Source of the DNA: Avena insularis
Lineage: Eukaryota > Streptophyta > Magnoliopsida > Poales > Poaceae
Assembly (NCBI GenBank): GCA_023614405.1
Contig: CM042693.1
Coordinates: forward strand, 158,860,731-158,924,730
Direction: 5' to 3'
DNA: 64,000 nt
The translations under genes and the position numbers were made by a program. Under the pieces are notes generated by a model that saw nothing but the letters and a program-made list of their open reading frames with translations, searched no databases and was not told where the DNA came from. Position 1 is the stretch's first letter. Each line of letters starts with the position of its first letter. Shown piece by piece: positions 34,442 to 44,746 of this stretch.

Positions 34442-36032
34442 GGGATCGGCAAAGGATCTCCGAGAACTTCATGACAGAATCCACCTCCTTGATGTTGATG
34501 TCTAGGGGCTTGGCAATGTCCTTGGCTTGGGTGATCGCAGTATCAATGAACTTGCCGGCAAGAACCATGCATTATTTTGGCGGAGGAGCATTGTTAGCTA
34601 ACCCAATAGGTCTTGCATTTTTGACAAGTAGGCATGAGTTCATCATATCAGATCTCAAGTACCTAACTTAGAGAAGCACAAGACAGAGAATGCTTACCAA
34701 AGATGTTGTTCTCACCCTGCTGGATAACCTCTGACATGGATTCTTGTTCCTTTCGAAGTGTTTTGTATGCCTCAAGGTCCCGAGCATTTTTCTCGTCGGC
34801 AGATTTCTTCTACTCCTTGAGGATCACAATCTCCTCCTTAAGGCGGTTGATCTCCATGTCTATAGATTCTTGCACGGCAGCAAGCACTTGTTCATACTTC
34901 TTCAAGGAATCGGCCCTCTCCTACATCAAGATCTTGTTTTTGTTGTCCATCTCTTGGATGTGCTTGGAATGCTCGACAATATCTTTGGCCTTGGCGATAG
35001 CTTCTACAAGTCAGAGAAATGACAGAGCACAATGAGTAGTCGGAAGATAACAACATAACATCAAGCTGAGAATGAAACTGAAAAGATAATAGACTCTTTC
35101 CCTTGGCAACTTATTCCTTCAAGAAGGTGGTTTTACCCTTTTCAGCTTCAAGATCCTTGTGCATCTTTTGGAACTTATCGTTGGCGGTGACCCTTCGAGC
35201 ATTTTCATTCTGCACAAGAAGATAAGATTTCTTAGTCTACTTAGAGCACCAAGCCGGAATTATTTGGTTCCACATAGAGGCTCGGGAGCTAAAGTGCGAG
35301 TTTTTAACTCAAGGCTATACTTGATCTTTCTTTAAGCATCTAGTCGGAACTATTTTTGCTTCAACCAGAGGCTTGGGGGCTATAGTATTGAAAAGTTACA
35401 TGTATTGCGTATGCTACTTTTAAAGTATCTAGTCAGAATAATTCATTAAAACTACATACTTGGGGGGCTACAGCACAAAGTTTCTTACTTAGTCACTCTT
35501 AGAGCATTCAGACCGAATGACCTATGGTTTTCCGTCTAAATCCTTGGGGGCTACAGTGTGATATTATATATGAAATAAAAAGGAAATAAAAAACTTATGT
35601 ATGCGATCATCTTGAGGTCGCTGGCGCTCTTAGAGAACAGTTTGCCAAAGGCAATTGTGTTAACCCGAAGGATTTCTGCCTGTTTGAGAAGCTCCTCAAG
35701 GCCGCATGTTGGAGAAGTCAGCGATGTTCCAGGTGCGATGATAGAGGTGCTCGGAGTGATCGCCGCAGGTTCGCCTGGCTCGTGGTCGCCGCAGGTTTGC
35801 CTTCTACCATCAATTCATTACCGCTTTCAGTGGCATCCTTAGCCGGAGCTTCAGCCACTTTGGAAGACGTGCTTTCCTGCGTCGCCTGCTCGCCGGCAAC
35901 TAGGATCACCGCGGCAGCATCTGGGACCTCCTACGAAGGAGTGTTATCCACTTTCATGACGCAAGGATCAGATGCAACCTTAGTCGGAGATCCGAAAGGG
36001 GCGGCAGATGTCGTGGGAATGGCCACGGCAGA
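34442..36032 (-). pseudogene. Antisense ORF fragment of Tat element A
   Basis: On the minus strand this region matches the antisense ORF of Tat C. EAPAKDATESG (~35840) corresponds to QAPAKDAIGSG at 53970, and GAGGAGCTTCTCAAACAGGC... (~35700) to 54153-54255. The coiled-coil exon (~34730-35020) matches 54950-55190, and MKFSEILC near 34460 matches 55470. Element A itself is therefore plus-strand. Frames are broken. The intron between coding blocks (35230-35590) carries G-rich CTTGGGGGCTACAG-type motifs near 35377, 35459 and 35543 on the plus strand. Athila interrupts its C-terminal side and Tat B its N-terminal side. Confidence 0.75.
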
Positions 36033-36499
36033 TGCTGCAATCGGCAGCAAGTAGTAGAACGAGGGGCAAGGGCGTCCAGCCATCTGTGGTGCGAGATGAG
36101 GGCGGAGACACACGGTTTTACCCAGGTTTTGCCCCCAGGAGGGTAAAGACCTACTCCTGCTAGATTGTATTGATGAGATAGTACAAGGGCGAGTTCGATG
36201 ACTAGGCGGAGAGTTGCAGGGGATGTGTGATGGAATGTGTCCTCTATGCGTACCCTAGGGATGTTTATATAGACTCACCTCGCTAGGGTTTACAGATCTA
36301 CAACCGAACTAGTTAAGGATTCGGAGGGTGTTTGACCTAATCCGACTGGGCCTAGCTACGCTTCTGGGACTTCAGCTTCCAGTCGTCTGGCTCCTTGTTG
36401 GGTCTTGATCTAGTCGCCGTCCTGCAGGCCCACTCGCTGGAAGCTTGGACCAGTAGGGAACGTCCTGCTGGGTATACCCCACTCGGCATATCCCCATCA
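36033..36499 (-). mobile_element. 3' LTR of Tat element B (~467 bp)
   Basis: On the minus strand it starts TGATGGGGATATGCC at 36499 just after the polypurine-like CCTCGGGGACTAC, and ends near 36033 (...GATTGCAGCA; the exact end could be 36036). The TATA box TATATAAA is at about 36262-36270, and an AACCTGGGTAAAA region follows. Typical short Tat LTR. Confidence 0.78.
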
Positions 36500-37027
36500 G
36501 TAGTCCCCGAGGACGTCGCTGATTCGTCGCAGGTGTTCGTTGGCAGTCAGAGTATGCGGATCCAATTTGGATGCCCAGTCGAATTGGCGGTGGACTCCCT
36601 AAATGAATGAGGGAACTTGTTATCTTAGTCGCAATAACAGCGACCAATCGAATCACAGCACGGCGAATGGGTCGGCGAGTAGTCGAATCACTGCTATGGT
36701 GATCGGGTCGGCAAGTATTCGAATCACAGCTAGGGCGATTAGGTCGGCGAATGCTCGAATCGCTGAAGCTGGCGAGTCGAGTAGACGAAGTTGGACCGTC
36801 AGTGTTGTCAAACTAGCTGTAGGGTAATCCAACGGTAATGTCGGCGTAACCACCGCACGGTAACGGCTCCCAAAAATGGCGGGTAGCAACCGCTATTTAA
36901 GGAGAGTGACGGGCGAGGAGCGATCATTCCCCTCACTTCCACCGATCTCGCGCATCTCCCAGTCTTCCATTCCTCCGTAGCGACCAGAGCGACCCAGAGC
37001 GATCTGCAACCCTAGATCCTCCGACTG
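36500..37027 (+). other. Leader/promoter region of the Tat B antisense gene, with 36-bp tandem repeats
   Basis: Between the 3' LTR and the antisense ATG. Three tandem copies of a ~36-bp unit starting TCGAATCAC and containing GGTCGGC lie at 36648, 36683 and 36719, with a partial fourth at 36755. The 36940-37027 stretch (TCACTTCCACCGATCTCGCG...) reads like a 5' UTR. No gene other than this is visible. Confidence 0.65.
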
Positions 37028-40000
37028 ATGGCGCCTTCGACAAAACCATGGGGGAGATCCAAGTGCACAAAAGTGTTGTTGAAGTCATTCAAGGAGGGAG
37101 GGAACCTCCGGGCTGTGAGGTGGTGCATCCCCGTGGCCGGAGAGGTGGTGCCAGATCCGCGCGAGGGAGAATTAATCTACTTGACCAGCCACCTGGAGAG
37201 GAGGCTCGGATTCCCCACCTCCGTCTTATTTCGCCGCTTTTGCGCGTACTACGGCATCCAGCCGTCATACCTAGGGCCGCACAGCATCGAGCAACTTGCC
37301 ATCTTCATGGCGTTTTGCGAGTGCTACCTAGGTTGCCAGCCGTACTTCCCCATGTGGAAAGATTTGTTCCACGGGAGGATCGGACGCGAGGAGATAGGCG
37401 GCCCGATGCTAGCTGCGGGCGGCCTCACCTTCCAGCTGAAGTAAAAGTCCTCCTTCTTTGACCTGATGCTGCCAAAGAATGCACCGAACGAGTGGAAGAA
37501 ACATTGTTTCTACATGACCGAGTAGCCGCCAGACAACGAGGTGGCGCTTCCGATGTATTCCGCCGACCGTCCCGAGCCGCGTCGGCTTCAAGTTGCCAAG
37601 CTTTCGCACGACCAGCGGATGGTGGTCGACGAAATGCTCCTGACCATCCGCAACTTGAAGAAGAAGGGCCTCTAGACCATCAACCTGTATAATTGCTGGC
37701 TTGGGCGGCGGCAAGTGCCTCTGGCCAGTCGCGGCCACTAGATGTACGAGTACACGGGCAAGGACGACCCGACAAAGTCTTGCACAGACGAGTGGAGGCT
37801 TAATGATTACACTTTGGCCATGAAGAAAATCACCGAGGCGGAATACCTTGCCACGAAGGCCGGTGTTCCCCCATATAGCGTGAAGTGCAAGGCTCTGCCA
37901 GTAAGTTCTCACTTCCTTGTATGTTTCGCAGTCACATATATGCAGTCGCGATTTTCGCTAATCACGTTTATCTTTGCAGTTTTTCCAAGTGGTGGAAGGT
38001 TGGCTTCCACCCGCTGATGACGAAAACTCGAACGAGTTCGTCGAGGACGAGAACGAGTCCTCGTTCGACAAGGGAAACGTCAGAGACGAAGATGACGAGG
38101 ACGACGACGATGAAGATGATGACGAGGCCGTGTAGGTCACCTCACCCACGGCCCGTAATATCCATGGGCAGCGACGACGCGAGCTCAAGGCCAGCAAGAG
38201 CCTCGAGGCTCATAGCAGGGGCAACGAAGAGATCCCCGAGCACACTTCACGGTGCGTGGCCACGCCGTTAAAGAATAAATCGCCTCAGAAGAAGAAGTCG
38301 GCCAAGACTGTGTCACCGCCTCGGTCCGCGAGTAGCTCCAAAGCTACCAGCGCAGCCGAAGGAGCTGAGGCCAGTGTGCCGACACAGGCGACTAAGGAAA
38401 CCGACGCAACCATGGTGGAGGGTGAAGTGTCGTTGGCGTTGCTGCCATCGCCCTTCACCACAGTCACCGGACTCGGTGACATCCCATCCGTTGGTGCCTC
38501 GCCGCCAAGAGAAGTGCCTGCGGTGATTGCTGTGGATCCTCCTACTGCGGCCTTATCCTCGAAGAAGCCCTCGGTGTCTTGGTCCCAGAGCATGTTCGAG
38601 ACGGGCCTCAGTCGAAAGCCGGGGCCGGTGTTGGAGAAGCCAGCGAGAATTCGCACAAGCCTTTGTTTTATCCCAGTCACCAAGTGAGTATCTTTTAGAG
38701 TTGGGCAGCTGATTTATTTTTGTTCGGCAAACTCGCTGACGTCGCTGTGTTGCAGGACTGGTGTGAAGAACATAGATCACCCCTCGGTGGCCAAGGTCCC
38801 ATTGGGTGCCATGGGGGCGCAAGTCGGTCCCTCGAAGAAGAGGAAGAGCGACAGGGTCATGGCGCCTGTTGAGGGCACAAAGAAGGCAAAGGCCGACGGG
38901 GTCGTCACAATTTCAGACGATCCAGTGGTCGCCCCAAGTGAAGCTCTGACTGGCGCAGATGTGGCCATGAAGGCCGCGGCGGACGCGGAGTCGCAGCGGG
39001 TGGAGCCCGCAGTGTCGGTCGGGGCGACAAGCCTAACCTCGAGTGCCACGGGATCAGTGGTGGCAACGTTCCCTCGCTTCGTAGCGAGGGCCTCTACGGC
39101 AAGTGCTTCTGCGCCATCGGGCCAAGTGCCCAAAATTGTCGGCTCGGAGGTCGACCAACATCGCGGGCGCACTCCTCTTGTGCTCCCGTCAGTGGATGTG
39201 GTCGATCTCCATAGCATGCTAGGTGCAGCCATCCAGGTATGTCCAGTCCCCGAGGATCTGGTCACTGAATTTCAGCGGTCGGATCCTTATTGATTTTGCT
39301 GTCAGTGCCCGAGTGGCTAGTCACTGAATTTCAGCGGCTAGGCACTTAGGGATTTCTTCGCTGTCTAGTCCCTGAGTGGCTATTCGCTGAATTTTAGCGG
39401 CTAGGCACTTAGGAATTTCTTTGTTGTCCAGTCTCCGAGTGGCTAATTTTTCATGGTTGTGTAGGAGCTTCAGCGCGAGTCGGCGGAGCGACTGGCTGCC
39501 AGGGAGTGTCGGAGAAGGAGCTCCACGCATTCCAAGGGATGAACGAGCAGCTTCGGGCGACTGCTGGTAAGTGTTTGTTGTGCTTGTTGTCGAAGGTGTC
39601 ATTTGCTGATTCCGTACTCATGGTTTTGTTGACGTAGAGGGTCATGCGGCCGCAGTGGAGAAGGCTCGTGAGGGTATGGTCCCTGCGAGTGACATGACGA
39701 CTGCTCAGTCTTCCTTGAGCGCCGCGGAGAAGCGAATCTCCGACCTGGAGTGGGAGATCAAGGACGTGAAGGCGGAGGCGACCTCGGCGGATGAGAGGGC
39801 CAAGGCAGCCATTGCTACTGCTGCCGAGGAGCGGAATGTATCGGATGCGCTCGTTGCCGGGCTACAGGATGACCTCTCTGGTCTGCAGGATTTCGTCACA
39901 GGGATATACCGTCCTTTGATTGGTTAACTCCTTGTTCTTTCGAGTGACTACCGAGTGCCCAAGCATGTGGGTTGCCTTTGTTTTGTTGGAGTCTTTTTGA

Positions 40001-40599
40001 TTGTGTACTTGTGCCTTGCAGGGAAGATTCTTGACGGCGAAGCCGAGGCGCAGTCGTACGACGCGCGGCAGTATGTCACTATGTTGGTGTCTGCCGCTCT
40101 GTCGACGACTTGCATCTGCGCGTACCTTCAGGAGATTTTGCCGACGGAGGTTATCCCCAGCGAGCAGACCGAGGTCTGGCAGTATCTAGAGAAGGCTCCA
40201 GTAGTTGTGGAGTTCATGTCGCGGTCGGCTTTTCACCGTGGGGCGGCGACTGCGCTGAGCCTTGGGCTCGCGCACTTCCCGGACGACTTCGATCTCGACG
40301 ACGTCACCAGTGGCTACCCTTTGTCCATTGGTGCGGTTGAGATTGCTGAGGTGCTGAAGCTCATCGAACGGGTCGCGGTCTACTCCGATCAGTTGCTGGC
40401 GATGGGCGACTTTCTGCCATATCAGGAAACGATCGTTGCCCTGAACAACGAGGAGCCGGTGAAGTGTGACTTCAAGGTGGAGCAACCCTTCCGATCGGCG
40501 CTGGCGGGCACCTTGACGACGTATCCGTCGAACCCATGGGTTCCTTTCATTTGCGTCCACGGAGGTGGTGGAGAGTCGTCGTCGAAGCCTGCGGAGTAG
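37028..40599 (+). pseudogene. Spliced antisense gene (aORF) of Tat element B, six exons
   Basis: Exons inferred from GT...AG borders that keep reading frame: 37028-37900, 37980-38683, 38756-39236, 39465-39566, 39638-39922, 40022-40599. Exon 1 has the PF04195-type block (FRRFCAYYGIQPSYLGPHSI, CECYLGCQPYFPMWKDLFHG) and MYEYTGKDDPTKS. Exon 2 has a Glu/Asp-rich run (38080-38130) and Lys/Ser/Pro-rich basic patches. Exon 3 is Ala/Val/Ser-rich with PSKKRKSD, a possible nuclear signal. Exons 4-5 are coiled-coil-like. Exon 6 is a conserved C-terminal domain of about 190 residues. Exon 1 has in-frame stops at 37442, 37523, 37672 and 37739; exon 2 has one at 38132; exon 4 is frameshifted near 39505. Function unknown; it lies opposite to the sense of element B. 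Confidence 0.75.
39237..39464 (+). repeat. Intronic ~62-bp repeats with hairpin and G-rich motif
   Basis: Within intron 3 of the antisense gene GTCCCCGAG-type motifs occur at 39246, 39305, 39368 and 39431. The first three are followed after exactly 8 nt by an inverted repeat (39263-39277, 39322-39336, 39385-39399; CACTGAATTTCAGCG and variants). On the element's sense strand this reads hairpin, 8 nt, CTCGGGGAC. Confidence 0.85.
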
Positions 40600-41403
40600 G
40601 AGAGTTTGCCAAATGGCATTAGTTGTAAAGGAAAAATGTCCCTACCCTTGTAAGCGAACAAATTTTGTTGCCATCAGGAATGCATGGATGCTTTTGTAAG
40701 TGTTTGGTTTGATTGTTAGTTGTTAAGTTGTCCGAGTCCCCGAGCGCGCCTGCCCTTTTGTGGGATTTATCTCGTTTTATGTGTATGTTTGTTTTTATAC
40801 TGTTAGTCAGTTGAGGTGGACTCGCCGTGGCTTGAAAATCCAGTTGCGTGGCGACCCCAACGAGTGCTCTATACTTAGCTGTTTTCCTGGGCGCGAACGG
40901 AGTCGGATGGCCGAGTCCCTGAGCGTGGTACTTGGTCGTTCTAGTCGCATGGCCAAGGTAGGTGAGGACGAGGCGTGAAGTCGTGTGGCGAGTCCAGGAC
41001 GTGCTCTCGTACTTGGATTTTTTTTCTAGTCGCCTGGGTTTGGACTGTTGTCAGTCCTCGAGCGTGGTACTTAGCAGTTCGAGTCGCTGCGCCAAGGATG
41101 TGGAGGACTGGATCACTGTTGGAAGCGAATGCAGTCCTCTTGGCTTGGAAAGCCAGTCGAGCGGGGAGACTCCGATGGGGCTCCGGGTTGGCGTTTTTCG
41201 TGGACGATACAAAGCCCGAAATTTTTGGTGCCATAGTATCGCACTACTTGGCCGTGCCGGTCGCGTGACCAAGGGTTGACTTCCGCAAGTAGCGTAGCGC
41301 TGTTATTACGAGTGCGAGTGGCACAAGGTATGGAGAGTGGACAGAATTTGTGTGAATCGATCTTCTTTATTTCATAGCGGGTGGGGCGTACATGTTTGGA
41401 GTT
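40600..41403. other. Non-coding spacer between antisense gene and pol of Tat B
   Basis: Convergent 3' ends face each other here. GTCC(C/T)(C/T)GAG motifs recur at about 40730, 40910 and 41060. The ORFs present lack domains. No gene is seen. Confidence 0.5.
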
Positions 41404-44400
41404 CTAGGAGTATAACTTCCGTAGGAGGTTTACATTCCACGGCCGCTTGACGTGGAGTTTTCCGTCGCCTCGGACGTCGATGAGGTAGTAGGCGTCGTTG
41501 CCCAGGACTCTCCCGATGGCGAATGGTCCCTCCCAAGGGGGGAGAGCTTGTGCATGCCCTTCTTGTCCTAGATCAATCACAGGACCATGTCGCCTTCCTG
41601 GAAGGTGCGAGTCCGGACTCGCCGACTGTTGTTGCAGCGAAGTCCTTGCTGGTAGATTGCGGTGTGGGAGCGTGCTTCGTTGAGCTGGTCAACCCCGTCC
41701 TGGCATGCGAGCTCGTTATCGGCCTTCGCGTAGTTGACCACCCGAGGCGAGTCGTGCTCGAGGTCAGTCGGCATGATGGCCTCGGCGCCATACACCATGA
41801 AGAAGGGGGTGAACCCTATCGACCTGTTGATGGAGGTGCGGATGCCCCAGATGAAGGAGGGGAGATCTTCGACCTACCACCCCAGAGTTCGCTCAAGGGG
41901 AACTTGCAGTTGCGGCTTCAGGCCATGGAGGATGCTCTGGTTGGCGCGTTCCACCAGGCCGTTGGACTCTGGGTGGGCGACTAAGGTGAGGTCGAGTCGT
42001 ATGTTGTGCTCTTCGCAGAATTCGGCCATGGCTCCTTTGGCGAAGTTGGTGCCCTTGTCCGTGATGATGCTGTGCGGGAACCCGTAGCGATAGATGAGAT
42101 CGTGTAGGAACTTGGTGGCGGTCTTCCCTTCGCACTTGCGGACTGGCTTGGCCTCCACCCACTTCGTGAATTTGTCGACTGCCACTAGGAGGTGGGTGAA
42201 GCCGGAGGGGGCCTTATTGAAGGGGCCTAACATGTCCATGCCCCACACGGCGAATGGACAGGTGATGGGGATGGTATTGAGCGGCGAGCTTCGGATGTGA
42301 GTCTGGTTGGAATATTTCTGACATCTGACGCAGCGTTGGACGATATCGAATGCGTCGGCGTGTGCTTTGAGCCAGTAGAAGCCATGTAGCATGGCCTTGG
42401 CGACCAGGGATCGAGCGCCGGCATGGTGGCCGTAGTCGCCGACGTGGATATCTTGGAGGATTTTGCGACCCTACGCGGGTTGTACGCAGCGTTGGAACAC
42501 GCCGGTCATGCTGCACTTGTGGAGCTCGCCATTGACGATGACGAAGGACTTGCAGCGACGTACTATCATGCGGGTCTCCGTCTCGTCGGCGGGTAGGGTC
42601 CCTCCCTCCAGGTAGGAGACGTATGGCGCAGTCCAGTCGCTTGGCTCCACGACCATGGCGACCAGGGTCGGTTCTGGTTGCATCGGAATCCCGATGTCGA
42701 TCTCCCTCGAGGGAGAGACCGACAGCTTGGTGATGGTGTCGAGGAAGACACCAGCAGGTGGCGCGAGTCGAGCTGACCCAATGCGAGAGAGGGATTCGGC
42801 CTCTTCGTTCTTGCGCTGGTCGATCCACTCGATGGAGTAGCCTACGAAGTGGCCTCCCAGCTGATCCACTCTTGGCGGTATGCCACCATGGTGCGGGAGA
42901 CTGCATCACATGTGCCGGCGACTTGCCCGGCGATGAGGTCGGAGTCGCCGTAGAAGCCACACGATTGATGTTCATATCCTTGGCTGCTCGCATGTCGTGG
43001 AGGAGCGCCTCGTACTCAGCCATGTTGTTGGTGCAGGGGTGAAGTCGAGGTACAGGACATAGCGTAGTTTGTCGCCCTTTGGGTATGTGAGGACAATCCC
43101 TGCCCCTGCACCGTCTGCATTCTCGGAGCCGTCGAAGTGTAGCAACCGGTAGTGGAGGTACGACAGCTTCTCTGGCTTGTGACTTGATTGCCTTGCTCGG
43201 CTCATACCTAATGTTGTGGACTCCGATTTCCATGGCCCAATAGGTGACTCACCCGGTCGCCTCGCGGTTGCAGATTATGTCCTGCTACGGAGCTGAGGAG
43301 ACGACCGTGATTGGGTGCTCCTGGAAGTAGTGTGGCAGTCACCGCTGTGCTCGGAAAACCGCATATACCAATTTTCGGTACTGCGGGTAGCGCTGGCGCG
43401 ACTCGGTGAGGACTTCGCTGATGTAGTAGATAGGTCGCTGCACCGGGCATTCCTTGCCCTCTTCTGGTCGTTCGAAGACCATGACGGCGCTGACGACTCG
43501 CTCGAAAGCCGCGGGCATGGGCTCCATGTCGACAGGGGCAGCGAGTAGCGGGGCCATGAGTAGCACTTCCTTGAGTGCATGGAGCGCGTCGTCTGCCTCC
43601 TTGTCCCACTGGAACATGGGATTCTTGCGCATTAGGCGGTAGAGAGTCATTGCCTTCTCGCCTAACCGGGGGATGAAGCGACTGAGAGCCACGACTCGCC
43701 CGACCAACTTCTAGACGTCACGCAGGCACTCGAGTTTGCCGAGCCGGGCGATCGTGTTGATATTGGTGGGGTTCACCTCGATCCCTCGTTTGGAGATGAC
43801 GTACCCCAGCAGTTGTCCAGTAGGAACACCGAAGGTGCACTTTCCTGGGTTTAGTTTGATCTTGTACCTTCATAGATTTGCGAAGGTTTCGGCCAGGTTG
43901 GCGAGTAGATCGCCCTAGCAAGTGGACTTCACCACCACGTCGTCAATGTAGACATGGATGTTGCGGCCAATTTGGCTCGCAAGGCTCTCCTGCATTCACC
44001 TCTAGTAGGTCGCCCCGGCGTTCTTGAGGACGAAGGTCATGGCGGTGTAGCAGAATGCTCTGAATGGCGTGATGAACGCCGCCTTCTCCTCGTCCTCGAC
44101 TGCCATTTTGATTTGGTTGTAACCAGAGTAGGCGTCAAGGAAACACAGCGACTCCGAGTATGCGATCGAGTCGATGATTTGATCGAACTGCGGGAGGAAG
44201 AACTGCTCCTTGGAGAAGGCGTTGTTGAGGTTTGTGTAATCGATACACATTCTCCAGGTCCCATTCTTCTTCTCGACCAGGACTGGGTTTGCCAGCCACT
44301 TGGAGTATTTGATTGGCCTTATGAAGCCTGCAGCGAGTAGACGCTGCACCTCCTCGGCGATTGCACGGCGGCGCTCTTCATTAAATGGCGCCACAGTGAC

Positions 44401-44746
44401 TGCTTGATGGGTCGCGCTTTGGGGTCGACGTTGAGTTTGTGCTCGGCAAGTTCCCTCGAGACACCAGGCATGTCGGATGGCTTCCATGTGAAGATGTCAC
44501 GATTCTCATGGAGGAACTCGATGAGTGTGCCTTCCTATGCTTGGCTCATGCCTGTTCCGATTGTCACCGTCTGGCTAGAGTCGCCTGGGACCAACTCGAC
44601 GAAGCGTGTGTGCGTAGTTGCCTCGAAGGCGGTTGAGCTGCCACCCTTAGAGTTGGGCTTCTTGAGTATTGTGGGGTCGTCATTGTTGACCCTGCTCGTG
44701 TACTTGGCGAGATCCTCCGCGTGGTTGGCTTCTGCGGCTATGATGG
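41404..44746 (-). pseudogene. Tat element B pol: RT, RNase H, integrase
   Basis: Reading leftward: RT starting region with FIRPIKYSKWLANPVLVEKK and FLDAYSGYNQIKMA (44487-44002), catalytic VYIDDVVVKS at about 43930-43960, RNase H region (43200-42470, LHYRLLHFDGSENADGAG), integrase zinc region (RCVRCQKYSNQ), then D (WGMDMLGPFNKAP), D (IITDKGTNFAKG) and E (PESNGLVERANQ) at 42240-41930, a C-terminal YGAEAIMPTD region, and a final stop at 41404-41406 after RPWNVNLLRKLYS. Several stops and frameshifts break it (for example near 44535, 43925, 43710, 42475). At its upstream end the large LTR at 44747 separates it from the protease. Confidence 0.85.

Noticed and set aside
35782..36054. Plus-strand ORF of 90 codons.
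   Set aside because: The opposite strand matches the antisense ORF of Tat C; the plus-strand frame is a shadow and crosses into the Tat B LTR.
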